Assembly (NCBI GenBank): GCA_001701225.1
Contig: DAAQ01000018.1
Span: forward strand, 5,607-52,469
From: Bacteroidales bacterium H5
GTDB lineage: Bacteria; Bacteroidota; Bacteroidia; Bacteroidales; Muribaculaceae
Direction of reading: 5' to 3'
Length of the DNA stretch: 46,863 nucleotides
A model generated the notes under the pieces. The model did no database searches. It saw only the letters and a program-made list of their open reading frames with translations, and was not told where the DNA came from. Position numbers and translations under genes: made by a program. Shown in pieces: positions 1-7,557 of this stretch. Position 1 is the stretch's first letter, and each line of letters opens with the position of its first letter.

Positions 1-740
1 GGCACCTTGCGTGTGCCCTGCACCAGCAGCACGGCGCCGACGGTGACGGCAAAGAGCAGGATAATCTCGACAACAAACATGATGAGGCCACCCTGCGAGC
101 CGGTAGACCCCGGCAGACGGGAGGTGAACTCATAGAAGAGTGCTCCCGGGAGGCGGGCGATGATGCCCACGAGGATGATGAACGAGATACCGTTGCCGAT
201 GCCGCGGTCAGTGATGCGCTCGCCGAGCCACATGATGAACATGGAGCCGGCAGCCAGGATGACCGTCAGGTAGGCTATAGTCCAAAAGCCCATGTGGGCG
301 CTGCCCGTAGCAGCGCTCACCTGGACCTGGAGATTTACAAGGTATGCAGGACCCTGAAGCAGAAGTATCAGCACAGTGAGATAGCGGGTGTACTGGCTGA
401 GCTTCTGGCGTCCGCTCTCGCCCTCCCTCTGCATCTTCTGGAAGGAGGGGAGTACCATGCCGAGCAGCTGTATCACGATTGATGCAGTGATGTAGGGCAT
501 GATACCGAGGGCAAAGATGGAAGCCTGCGAGAAAGCGCCGCCCGAGAACATGTCGAGCAACTGCATCAGGCCGCTCTTGTTGGTGAACTTCGACAGGGCG
601 TCGAGGTCTTCGGGCGAGATGCCGGGCAGAACCACGTAGCATCCCAGGCGATAGACGAGCACCAGCAGAAGAGTGACGAGAATGCGTTTTCTCAGCTCCT
701 CAATGGTCCAAATATTACGAAGGGTTTGTATAAATCTCAT
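1..740 (-). CDS. secY: Preprotein translocase subunit SecY (3' part cut by window edge)
   Basis: SecY forms the protein-conducting channel of the Sec translocon in the inner membrane with SecE and SecG. The reading frame starts at the ATG complement at 738-740 (MRFIQTLRNIWTIEELRKR) and stays open to position 1, giving about 246 residues, roughly the N-terminal half of the usual 440-450. Visible hallmarks are the plug-region glycines and methionines (LDMFSGGAFSQASIFALG), MPYITASIVIQLL, and the loop LGERITDRGIGNGISFIIL. It lies 17 nt after rplO, the usual end of the spc operon. The gene is truncated only by the window. Confidence 0.96.
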   Translation of the reverse strand, partial: MRFIQTLRNIWTIEELRKRILVTLLLVLVYRLGCYVVLPGISPEDLDALSKFTNKSGLMQLLDMFSGGAFSQASIFALGIMPYITASIVIQLLGMVLPSFQKMQREGESGRQKLSQYTRYLTVLILLLQGPAYLVNLQVQVSAATGSAHMGFWTIAYLTVILAAGSMFIMWLGERITDRGIGNGISFIILVGIIARLPGALFYEFTSRLPGSTGSQGGLIMFVVEIILLFAVTVGAVLLVQGTRKV

Positions 741-757
741 GTGGGGAGAGGGGGTGA

Positions 758-1204
758 TTAGAGTTTGGTCACTGTGCCACCTGCAGCAGTGATTGCGGCT
801 TCGGCAGCTGCCGAGAAGGCGTTGGCCTCGACGTCGAGCTTCTTGGTCAGCGCACCGCCGGCCAGAATCTTGACGGGCTGCTTGCCGTTGACGAGACCGG
901 CCTCGACGAGCACGTCGACAGTGATCTTGTCAAGGTTGGCCTGAGCTGCGAGAGCCTCGAGCTCGGCAAGGTTGACAGCCTTATAGACAGTTCTTGTAAG
1001 GGGTTTGAAGCCGAATTTGGGGAGACGGCGCTGAAGGGGCATCTGGCCGCCTTCGAAGCCGATCTTGCGGGAGTAGCCCGAACGGGATTTCGCTCCCTTG
1101 TGACCGCGGGTGGATGTGCCACCTTTGCCGGAACCGGGACCGCGGCCGATGCGGGTCTTGCGGGTGACTGAGCCGGCGGCGGGTTTTAAATTGCTTAAAT
1201 CCAT
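758..1204 (-). CDS. rplO: 50S ribosomal protein L15
   Basis: L15 is a late-assembling protein of the large subunit. The 148-residue product starts MDLSNLKPAAGS and has the basic, glycine-rich N-terminal extension (RIGRGPGSGKGGTSTRGHKG) that threads into 23S rRNA, followed by the globular C-terminal domain ending GGTVTKL. Length is normal for the family. It sits between rpmD (27 nt upstream) and secY (17 nt downstream), the canonical spc order. Confidence 0.98.
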   Translation of the reverse strand: MDLSNLKPAAGSVTRKTRIGRGPGSGKGGTSTRGHKGAKSRSGYSRKIGFEGGQMPLQRRLPKFGFKPLTRTVYKAVNLAELEALAAQANLDKITVDVLVEAGLVNGKQPVKILAGGALTKKLDVEANAFSAAAEAAITAAGGTVTKL

Positions 1205-1231
1205 TGTGGTGAGTTAAGGGATTGTTTATAT

Positions 1232-1411
1232 TTAGGCGTTAGTCACTTCAACGAGATGGTGCACGGCCTGTACCATGCCACGGATCGAGGGGTTGTCCTC
1301 GTGGATGACCGAGTGGTTCATTTTCTTGAGGCCGAGGGCGTCGAGAGTGCGCTTCTGCACTGCGGGAGCGTTGATGCGGCTCTTGATCTGGGTGATTTTG
1401 ATTTTTGCCAT
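1232..1411 (-). CDS. rpmD: 50S ribosomal protein L30
   Basis: L30 is a small large-subunit protein of the ferredoxin-like L30/L7 fold. The real product is 59 residues, MAKIKITQIKSRI to VEVTNA. An upstream in-frame start would add 37 residues lying over the 3' end of rpsE and looking unlike any L30, so I chose the ATG complement at 1409-1411. The motif NAPAVQKRTLDALGLKKMN is typical. It is 13 nt after rpsE. Confidence 0.97.
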   Translation of the reverse strand: MAKIKITQIKSRINAPAVQKRTLDALGLKKMNHSVIHEDNPSIRGMVQAVHHLVEVTNA

Positions 1412-1424
1412 TTCGATGATGAGA

Positions 1425-1943
1425 TTAGCCGTTAAACACTTTGTCGACAGAGATGCCGCGGTTCTGGGCAACCTGTGCGGGCGAACGCATCTCGCCGAGG
1501 GCGGCGATGGTCGCCTTGACAAGGTTGTGGGGGTTTGAAGAACCCTTCGACTTGCAGAGCACGTCGGTCACGCCCACGCTCTCGAGCACGGCACGCATGG
1601 CGCCACCGGCCTTAACACCGGTACCGTGCGAGGCGGGCTTGAGGATTACGCGCGAGCCGCCGAACTTGGCTACCTGCTCGTGGGGGATTGTGCCCTTGTG
1701 CACGGGCACCTTGATGAGGTTCTTCTTGGCTGCCTCCACGCCCTTGGCGATGGCTGCCTGGACTTCGTTGGCCTTGCCGAGGCCCCAGCCCACGATGCCG
1801 TTCTCGTTGCCGACAACGACGATGGCTGCGAAAGTGAATGTGCGGCCACCCTTGGTCACCTTGGTGACACGGTTGATGGCTACGAGGCGGTCTTTGAGCT
1901 CGAGGTCGCTTGCGGACTTAACTTTGTTGTTCTTTACTGCCAT
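1425..1943 (-). CDS. rpsE: 30S ribosomal protein S5
   Basis: S5 helps control decoding accuracy and mRNA entry on the small subunit. The 172-residue protein has the N-terminal double-stranded RNA-binding part (LVAINRVTKVTKGGRTFTF), the loop GNENGIVGWGLGKANEV, and the C-terminal domain with PASHGTGVKAGGAMRAVLE. The gene is 8 nt after rplR and 13 nt before rpmD. Length and order are normal. Confidence 0.98.
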   Translation of the reverse strand: MAVKNNKVKSASDLELKDRLVAINRVTKVTKGGRTFTFAAIVVVGNENGIVGWGLGKANEVQAAIAKGVEAAKKNLIKVPVHKGTIPHEQVAKFGGSRVILKPASHGTGVKAGGAMRAVLESVGVTDVLCKSKGSSNPHNLVKATIAALGEMRSPAQVAQNRGISVDKVFNG

Positions 1944-1951
1944 GATGTCGA

Positions 1952-2293
1952 TTAGAATTTGAGGCCACCGTTGCGAGCGGCGTCCGCGAGTGATTTAACA
2001 CGGCCGTGGAAGAGGTAGCCGTTGCGGTCGAAGACCACTTCTGTAACGCCTGCGGCGATGGCCTTCTGGGCGATGGCCTCGCCGACCTTGGCTGCGATTT
2101 CACACTTGGTGCCTTCCTCTATACCCTTGGACGAGGAGGCGCAGATAGTCTTGCCGGCGAGGTCGTCGATGAGCTGTACGTAGATCTGCTTGTTAGAGCG
2201 GAACACGGTCATGCGCGGACGGGCTGCGGTGCCGGAAATCTTGCCGCGGATGCGGGCTTTGATTTTATTGCGACGCTGTATCTTAGATACCAT
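1952..2293 (-). CDS. rplR: 50S ribosomal protein L18
   Basis: L18 binds 5S rRNA and, with L5, helps dock it on the large subunit. The 113-residue product begins MVSKIQRRNKIKARIRGKI and contains the family strands RMTVFRSNKQIYVQLID and the C-terminal VVFDRNGYLFHGRVKSLAD, ending ARNGGLKF. It is 21 nt after rplF and 8 nt before rpsE. Confidence 0.98.
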   Translation of the reverse strand: MVSKIQRRNKIKARIRGKISGTAARPRMTVFRSNKQIYVQLIDDLAGKTICASSSKGIEEGTKCEIAAKVGEAIAQKAIAAGVTEVVFDRNGYLFHGRVKSLADAARNGGLKF

Positions 2294-2314
2294 AGTTTTC
2301 TTGACGTGTTGATG

Positions 2315-2872
2315 TTATTTGGCACTTGCCGACTTGCCGGACTTGCGGCGGATGACTTCGCCGACGAACTTGATACCTTTGCCCTTGTAGGGTTCGGGCT
2401 TGCGCAGAGAGCGGATCTTGGCGCAGACCTGTCCGAGGAGCTGCTTGTCGTCGCTCTCGAGGATGATGAGGGGGTTCTTGTTACGCTCTGTCTTGGCCTC
2501 GACTTTAACCTCGGGCGGGAGCTTTATATAGATGGCGTGAGAGTAGCCCAGAGAGAGCTCGAGCACCTGGCCGTTGGCAGCTGCGCGATAGCCCACACCT
2601 ACGAGCTCCATCTCCTTGCGGTATCCTGTCGACACGCCTACGACCATGTTGTGGATGAGGGCGCGGTAGAGGCCGTGCTGTGCGCGGTGCTCGCGGTCGT
2701 CAGAGGGACGTGTCAGGGTGACATGGCCGTCGGCGACAGTGACGGTGAGGTCGGGATTTACTTTCTGGGTGAGTGTGCCTTTGGGACCTTTGACGGTTAC
2801 TACGTTCTGGGCATCGAGGGTGACGGTGACACCGGCGGGGATTTCAATGGGGGCTTTACCTATACGTGACAT
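2315..2872 (-). CDS. rplF: 50S ribosomal protein L6
   Basis: L6 sits near the sarcin-ricin loop by the factor-binding site. The 185-residue product begins MSRIGKAPIEIPAGVTV and shows the two tandem L6 repeats; the second holds GYSHAIYIKLPPEVKVE and the signature PEPYKGKGIKFVGEVIRRK. A short basic tail (KSGKSASAK) closes the protein. It is 18 nt after rpsH and 21 nt before rplR. Confidence 0.98.
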   Translation of the reverse strand: MSRIGKAPIEIPAGVTVTLDAQNVVTVKGPKGTLTQKVNPDLTVTVADGHVTLTRPSDDREHRAQHGLYRALIHNMVVGVSTGYRKEMELVGVGYRAAANGQVLELSLGYSHAIYIKLPPEVKVEAKTERNKNPLIILESDDKQLLGQVCAKIRSLRKPEPYKGKGIKFVGEVIRRKSGKSASAK

Positions 2873-2890
2873 GTTCGATTCCTCCTTTGA

Positions 2891-3289
2891 TTAGTAAACG
2901 TAGCAGAGGACCTCGCCACCTACCTTGAGGTCGCGGGCCTTTTTGTTGGTCATTACACCTTTAGAGGTGGAGAGGATGGCGATGCCCAGGCCGTTGAGCA
3001 CACGGGGCATGTCCTTGTAGCCGGTGTAGCGGCGGAGGCCGGGACGCGATACGCGCTCGAGCGACTTGATGGCGTTGACCTTGTCAACGGGATCATACTT
3101 GAGGGCGATCTTGATGGTTCCGGCGGGATTCTCGCCTTCCTCGAATTTGTAGTTGAGGATGTAGCCTTGTTCGAAGAGGATCTTGGTGATCTCCTTCTTC
3201 AAGTTTGAGGCCGGAATCTCAACCACGCGGTGGTTGGCTTTGATGGCGTTCCTCAATCTTGTCAGATAGTCTGCAATAGGATCTGTCAT
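2891..3289 (-). CDS. rpsH: 30S ribosomal protein S8
   Basis: S8 binds the central domain of 16S rRNA; in E. coli it is also the translational repressor of the spc operon. The product is 132 residues, starting MTDPIADYLTRLRNAI at the ATG complement at 3287-3289. An earlier in-frame start adds 14 residues without homology to S8 and is rejected. The C-terminal signature GLGIAILSTSKGVMTNKKA and final GEVLCYVY are intact. It is separated from rpsN by an unusually long 277-nt spacer. Confidence 0.97.
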   Translation of the reverse strand: MTDPIADYLTRLRNAIKANHRVVEIPASNLKKEITKILFEQGYILNYKFEEGENPAGTIKIALKYDPVDKVNAIKSLERVSRPGLRRYTGYKDMPRVLNGLGIAILSTSKGVMTNKKARDLKVGGEVLCYVY

Positions 3290-3566
3290 TGGTTGTTGCT
3301 GTTTAAATTGATTGGGGTATTGTCCCAACAATATTTAATACTCACTGTGTCGTGACTTGAGGTGGAGGAGGGAGTCTTGTTCCGGAGGGTGTCGCTCTCC
3401 CGGGGGGAGGGGCGACCCCTTCGCGACGTCGGACGGCCGTCGCGGGCTGGAGGACTGAGGACCGGTGAGGCCGGCTGTATGGCTCCGCGCCCGCGGCTTA
3501 GAGGTAACGACTCCCGGGCCGCCGATGTCGTCTGAGGTTGCTGTCAGGGATGCTGGCGCGGTGCGA
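3290..3566 (-). other. Long GC-rich rpsN-rpsH spacer with strong hairpins
   Basis: Other gaps among the S10 and spc genes here are 0-69 nt, but this one is 277 nt. Part of it (about 3360-3560) is strikingly GC-rich. I see two stems: gtcgc at 3391-3395 with gcgac at 3412-3416, whose interior also pairs (CTCCC/GGGAG), and cgcgacg at 3422-3428 with cgtcgcg at 3438-3444. A frame open through part of it is compositional and resembles no protein. It could be a structured operon RNA element or an inserted repeat; the function is unknown. Confidence 0.6.
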
Positions 3567-3836
3567 TCACCACGAAGCCTTCTTGACACCGGGAATCAGG
3601 CCGGCCGATGCCATCTCGCGGAACTGGATACGCGAGATGCCGAACTGGCGCATGTAGCCTTTGGGACGGCCTGTGATCGAGCAGCGGTTGTGGAGACGTA
3701 CGCTCGAGGCGTTCTTGGGGAGTGCCTGGAGAGCCTCATACTCACCGGCAGCCTTGAGCTCGGCCTTCTTCTTGGCGTACTTGGCCACAAGTTTGGCGCG
3801 CTTTACCTCGCGGGCCTTCATGGATTCTTTTGCCAT
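3567..3836 (-). CDS. rpsN: 30S ribosomal protein S14 (zinc-free form)
   Basis: S14 belongs to the 3' domain of the small subunit. At 89 residues it is the longer, zinc-independent type: the four cysteines of the short zinc form are absent and only one Cys is present, in the block RCSITGRPKGYMRQFGISR. It ends LIPGVKKASW, as usual. It lies 11 nt after rplE; the next gene, rpsH, follows only after 277 nt. Confidence 0.97.
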   Translation of the reverse strand: MAKESMKAREVKRAKLVAKYAKKKAELKAAGEYEALQALPKNASSVRLHNRCSITGRPKGYMRQFGISRIQFREMASAGLIPGVKKASW

Positions 3837-3847
3837 AGGAGTGTTGC

Positions 3848-4399
3848 TTAGTTATTGGCGTTCTTGAAAGGGAGACCGAACTCTTTGAGCAGAGCGTAAC
3901 CCTCTTCGTCGGTGTTGGCCGATGTCACGAAGGTGATGTTCATGCCCATGAGCTTGTTGATGGCGTCGATGTTGATCTCGGGGAAGATGATCTGCTCGGT
4001 GATGCCGAGGGTGTAGTTGCCGCGGCCGTCGAGCTTCGAGTCGATGCCCTTGAAATCACGGATACGGGGGAGGGCCACACGGACGAGACGCTCGAGGAAC
4101 TCGTACATCTTGTCGCGGCGCAGTGTAACCATGACGCCGATGGGCATCTTCTTGCGCACCTTGAAATTAGAGATATCCTTGCGCGAGAGTGTAGCCACAG
4201 CTTTCTGGCCGGTGATGGCGGTGAGCTCGTTGATGGCTGTCTCGATGATCTTCTTGTCCTGGGTGGCTGCGCCGAGACCCTGGTTGATTACGATCTTCTT
4301 CAGCTTGGGCACCTGCATGGGTGTCGTGTAGCTGAACTTCTCGGTGAGGGCGGGAACGATGCGTTCCTTATAGTCCTGTTTTACGGTCTGGGTGCTCAT
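3848..4399 (-). CDS. rplE: 50S ribosomal protein L5
   Basis: L5 binds 5S rRNA in the central protuberance and contacts the P-site tRNA. The 183-residue product has the family blocks VPKLKKIVINQGLGAA, KKMPIGVMVTLRRDKMYEFL, and FPEINIDAINKLMGMNITFV near the C-terminus. Its start codon overlaps the stop codon of rplX by one base at 4399, which suggests translational coupling. Confidence 0.98.
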   Translation of the reverse strand: MSTQTVKQDYKERIVPALTEKFSYTTPMQVPKLKKIVINQGLGAATQDKKIIETAINELTAITGQKAVATLSRKDISNFKVRKKMPIGVMVTLRRDKMYEFLERLVRVALPRIRDFKGIDSKLDGRGNYTLGITEQIIFPEINIDAINKLMGMNITFVTSANTDEEGYALLKEFGLPFKNANN

Positions 4400-4716
4400 T
4401 ACTTAATCTCCTCTCCTGATTTTTTGGCGATTCGGATTACTTTGCCATCCTCGCGGCGACGTGTGATGCGGGTGGGTTTCCCGGTCTTGGGGTCGATGAG
4501 CGCGATGTTGGAGATGGCGATGGGAGCCTCTTTCTTGACGAGGCCGCCCTGCGGATGCTGGGCATTGGGCTTTGTGGCTTTGGTCACGATGTTGATGCCT
4601 TCCACGATAGCTTTCTGCTCGCTCACGAGGACTTTGAGCACACGACCCTCTTTACCGCGGTCGTCGCCGGCAAGAACATAGACGTTGTCGCCCTTCTTGA
4701 TATGTAACTTGTGCAT
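4399..4716 (-). CDS. rplX: 50S ribosomal protein L24
   Basis: L24 is an assembly initiator of the large subunit. The 105-residue product opens with the KOW motif (KKGDNVYVLAGDDRGKEGRV) and continues with IVEGINIVTKATKPNAQHPQ and the usual KKEAPIAISNIALIDPKTGK. It is 39 nt after rplN and shares one base with rplE. Confidence 0.98.
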   Translation of the reverse strand: MHKLHIKKGDNVYVLAGDDRGKEGRVLKVLVSEQKAIVEGINIVTKATKPNAQHPQGGLVKKEAPIAISNIALIDPKTGKPTRITRRREDGKVIRIAKKSGEEIK

Positions 4717-4755
4717 TACTTGACTGTTTTTGACGGTTTGTCGTGAAGACGACGG

Positions 4756-5124
4756 TTAGAGGACTTCGGGTGCGAGTGAAACGATCTTCATCTGGTTGGC
4801 GGCGCGGAGCTCGCGTGCCACCGGGCCGAAGATACGGGTTCCGCGGAGCTCGCCGGCGTTGTTGAGCAGTACGCAGGCGTTGTCGTCGAAGCGGATATAG
4901 GATCCGTCGGGACGGCGGATTTCTTTCTTGGTGCGGACGACTACAGCTTTAGAGACGGTTCCTTTCTTGACGTCAGAGGAGGGGATTACGCTCTTTACGG
5001 AAACGACGATGATGTCTCCTACTGAGGCGTAGCGGCGTCCTGTGCCACCGAGCACGTGTATGCAGAGGGCTTCCTTGGCACCGCTGTTGTCAGCGACGGT
5101 TAAACGGCTTTCAGTCTGTATCAT
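4756..5124 (-). CDS. rplN: 50S ribosomal protein L14
   Basis: L14 lies at the subunit interface and forms an intersubunit bridge. The product has the standard 122 residues, starting MIQTESRLTVADNSGAKEAL, with the signature block GTVSKAVVVRTKKEIRRPDG and the conserved RIFGPVARELR near the end. It is 3 nt after rpsQ. Confidence 0.99.
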   Translation of the reverse strand: MIQTESRLTVADNSGAKEALCIHVLGGTGRRYASVGDIIVVSVKSVIPSSDVKKGTVSKAVVVRTKKEIRRPDGSYIRFDDNACVLLNNAGELRGTRIFGPVARELRAANQMKIVSLAPEVL

Positions 5125-5127
5125 AGT

Positions 5128-5385
5128 TTATTTCACTTTTTCGATGATTTCGACCAGGCGCCAGCGCTTTGTCTTGGAGAGGGGTCTTGTCTCCATGAGA
5201 CGGACGGTATCGCCGACAGAACATTCGTTCTTCTCGTCGTGGGCGTGGTACTTTTTGGTTTTGTTCACGAACTTGCCGTAGATGGGGTGCTTCTCTTTCC
5301 ACTTCACCATGACGGTGATGGTCTTGTCACCCTTGTTGCTCGAAACGACCCCGATGCGTTCTTTTCTGAGGTTTCTCTTTTCCAT
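5128..5385 (-). CDS. rpsQ: 30S ribosomal protein S17
   Basis: S17 is a primary 16S rRNA-binding protein with an OB fold. The 85-residue product has the family pattern KERIGVVSSNKGDKTITVMV, then HPIYGKFVNKTKKYHAHDE and the C-terminal GDTVRLMETRPLSKTKRWRL. It is 12 nt after rpmC and 3 nt before rplN. Confidence 0.98.
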   Translation of the reverse strand: MEKRNLRKERIGVVSSNKGDKTITVMVKWKEKHPIYGKFVNKTKKYHAHDEKNECSVGDTVRLMETRPLSKTKRWRLVEIIEKVK

Positions 5386-5397
5386 TGTGGTGTGGGG

Positions 5398-5595
5398 TTA
5401 TTTGTTGTTGAGTTCACGAGCGCGGAGCTCGGTCTTGACGCGTGCGATGTCCTTGCGCGCGCGGGTGATCTTAGCGGGGCTGTCGAGGGGTGAGACGGCG
5501 TGCTGGGCTTTGAGCTGGGCATAGTCAAGCTCCATCTGCTCGAGGCGGTCGCGGAGATCCTGTGTGGTAACTTCAGCGAAACTTTCTTTCTTCAT
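5398..5595 (-). CDS. rpmC: 50S ribosomal protein L29
   Basis: L29 is a small two-helix protein near the peptide exit tunnel, part of the docking site for trigger factor and SRP. The 65-residue product has the typical helices (DLRDRLEQMELDYAQLKAQH and KITRARKDIARVKTELRARE) and ends LNNK. It is 6 nt after rplP. Confidence 0.97.
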   Translation of the reverse strand: MKKESFAEVTTQDLRDRLEQMELDYAQLKAQHAVSPLDSPAKITRARKDIARVKTELRARELNNK

Positions 5596-5601
5596 GATAG
5601 G

Positions 5602-6033
5602 TTACACGTTTTGGGTTGGGTCATAGTCGCGGCGAACGACGAACTTTGTGGTGACGGGGAGCTTCTGTGCTGCCAGGCGCAGAGCCTCTTTTGCGATATC
5701 GAAGGGTACGCCCTCGACCTCGATGATGATGCGGCCGGGGGTGACGGGTGCCACATATCCCTCGGGGTTACCTTTACCTTTACCCATTCGGACCTCGGCG
5801 GGCTTCTTTGTGATGGGCTTGTCGGGGAATATGCGAATCCAGATCTGGCCCTGACGCTGCATGTAGCGGGTTACGGCGATACGGGCGGCTTCTATCTGGC
5901 GACCGGTGATCCACTTAGACTCGAGGGTCTTGATGCCGAACGAACCGAAGGCCAACTGGTTGCCGCGCTGCGCGAGACCTTTCATGCGGCCTTTCTGAGA
6001 GCGGCGGAATTTGGTTTTCTTGGGTTGTAACAT
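5602..6033 (-). CDS. rplP: 50S ribosomal protein L16
   Basis: L16 helps place the A-site tRNA and shape the peptidyl transferase centre. The 143-residue product starts MLQPKKTKFRRSQKGRMKGL and carries the family motifs ITRYMQRQGQIWIRIFPDKP-like (here VTRYMQRQGQIWIRIF), RMGKGKGNPEGYVAPV and PGRIIIEVEGVP. It is 21 nt after rpsC and 6 nt before rpmC. Confidence 0.98.
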   Translation of the reverse strand: MLQPKKTKFRRSQKGRMKGLAQRGNQLAFGSFGIKTLESKWITGRQIEAARIAVTRYMQRQGQIWIRIFPDKPITKKPAEVRMGKGKGNPEGYVAPVTPGRIIIEVEGVPFDIAKEALRLAAQKLPVTTKFVVRRDYDPTQNV

Positions 6034-6054
6034 GGGAATGAATCAGTTGTGGGT

Positions 6055-6792
6055 TTAACGGTTGTTTTTGGGTTTGCGGAAGCCGCCGCGACGGGGAGCG
6101 CCTGAAGCACCCTGATTGCCGCGAGCCTCTTTCTGGCCGTTGGTATAGTTGGGGGCGAGATCGCGCTTGCCATAGACTTCGCCACGGCAGATCCAGACCT
6201 TGACGCCGATGACACCGACCTTGGTGTGGGCCTCTACGAGGGCATAGTCGATGTCGGCACGGAGGGTGTGGAGGGGTGTGCGACCTTCCTTGAACATCTC
6301 GGAGCGGGCCATCTCGGCGCCGTTGAGGCGGCCTGAGATCTGAATCTTGATGCCCTCGGCACCTGCGCGCATGGTGGCTGCGACAGCCATCTTGACGGCA
6401 CGGCGGTAGGCGATCTTGCCCTCGATCTGGCGGGCGATGTTCGAGGCCACAATCTGGGCATCGAGCTCAGGGCGCTTCACCTCATACACGTTAATCTGTA
6501 CCTCCTTGTCGGTGATCTTCTTGAGCTCTTCCTTGAGCTTGTCGACATCCTGGCCGCCCTTGCCGATGATGAGGCCGGGGCGCGAGGTGCAGATGGTGAT
6601 GGTGATGAGTTTCATTGTGCGCTCGATGACGATGCGCGAAACGCTTGACTTGGCAAGGCGGACATTGAGATACTTGCGGAGTTTGGAGTCCTCGAGCAGG
6701 GTATCGCCGTATTTCTTACCGCCATACCAGTTAGAGTCCCATCCGCGGATAACTCCCAAGCGATTGCTGATTGGATTTACTTTCTGTCCCAT
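6055..6792 (-). CDS. rpsC: 30S ribosomal protein S3
   Basis: S3 lines the mRNA entry tunnel and contributes to helicase activity of the ribosome. The 245-residue product has the N-terminal block MGQKVNPISNRLGVIRGWDS, a KH domain with the GxxG loop (RPGLIIGKGGQDVDKLKEEL) at roughly residues 75-95, and the C-terminal S3 domain with VKVWICRGEVYGKRDLAP. A basic glycine-rich tail (GASGAPRRGGFRKPKNNR) ends it. It is 3 nt after rplV. Confidence 0.98.
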   Translation of the reverse strand: MGQKVNPISNRLGVIRGWDSNWYGGKKYGDTLLEDSKLRKYLNVRLAKSSVSRIVIERTMKLITITICTSRPGLIIGKGGQDVDKLKEELKKITDKEVQINVYEVKRPELDAQIVASNIARQIEGKIAYRRAVKMAVAATMRAGAEGIKIQISGRLNGAEMARSEMFKEGRTPLHTLRADIDYALVEAHTKVGVIGVKVWICRGEVYGKRDLAPNYTNGQKEARGNQGASGAPRRGGFRKPKNNR

Positions 6793-6795
6793 TTG

Positions 6796-7206
6796 TTAAG
6801 CTTTGGCGTTTTTGTTTTCGATTGTGTCGACGATGAGGGTCACGTGGTTTGCGCGCTTGCGGATGCGGTAGCCACGGCCCTGGGGAGCGGGGCGGAGACG
6901 CTTGAGCATGGGGGCGCAGCCTACCATGACGGAGGCTACGTAGAGCTCGTTGTCGTCAGCCTTGCGCTCATTTTTGGCTTCCCAGTTGGCGATTGCCGAG
7001 CGGAGAAGTTTCTCGACGCGTGCGGCGGCCTCCTTGTTCGAGAACTTGAGGATGCCGAGGGCACGGTTGACCTCGACGCCGCGGATCATGTCGACCACGA
7101 GGCGCATCTTGCGGGGCGAGGTGGGTATGTTGAGCAGCTTTGCGAAAGCGATGTTCTTCTGTTCGGCTTTCCTGAGGTCTGCTGAGTTTCTTTTTCTTAC
7201 ACCCAT
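6796..7206 (-). CDS. rplV: 50S ribosomal protein L22
   Basis: L22 lines the exit tunnel through its long beta hairpin. The 136-residue product has a basic N-terminal extension before the core block NIPTSPRKMRLVVDMIRGVE, and the hairpin region RLRPAPQGRGYRIRKRANHV near the C-terminus. The core is normal. It lies 54 nt after rpsS and 3 nt before rpsC. Confidence 0.98.
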   Translation of the reverse strand: MGVRKRNSADLRKAEQKNIAFAKLLNIPTSPRKMRLVVDMIRGVEVNRALGILKFSNKEAAARVEKLLRSAIANWEAKNERKADDNELYVASVMVGCAPMLKRLRPAPQGRGYRIRKRANHVTLIVDTIENKNAKA

Positions 7207-7260
7207 TTTATTTTAATTCTTTCTTTTTGACGTTTGAATTATTTATATCAGGGCCCGAGA

Positions 7261-7530
7261 TTATTTCTTCCTGTTGCCGGAGTGGCCGCGGAAAGTACGC
7301 GTGGGAGCGAACTCGCCGAGCTTGTGGCCGACCATGTTTTCGGTCACATAGACAGGGATGAATTTGTTTCCGTTGTGGACAGCGAATGTATGGCCTACGA
7401 ATTCGGGTGCAATCATGGATGCGCGGCTCCAGGTCTTGATGACCGACTTCTTGCCGCTCTCTTCCATTGCTGCGACCTTCTTTTCTAGCTTGACGCTGAT
7501 GAACGGGCCTTTTTTCAATGAACGACTCAT
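7261..7530 (-). CDS. rpsS: 30S ribosomal protein S19
   Basis: S19 sits in the head of the small subunit with S13 and contacts the A-site tRNA. The 89-residue product starts MSRSLKKGPFISVKLEKKV and has the signature KTWSRASMIAPEFVGHTFAV and the C-terminal KLGEFAPTRTFRGHSGNRKK. It is 27 nt after rplB. Confidence 0.98.
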   Translation of the reverse strand: MSRSLKKGPFISVKLEKKVAAMEESGKKSVIKTWSRASMIAPEFVGHTFAVHNGNKFIPVYVTENMVGHKLGEFAPTRTFRGHSGNRKK

Positions 7531-7557
7531 GAGGTATGCGTTGTTTGGAATGTCAGA

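Noticed and set aside
3335..3589. Open frame in the rpsN-rpsH spacer
   Set aside because: Arg/Pro/Ser/Gly-rich translation of GC-rich DNA, overlapping rpsN; no protein signature.
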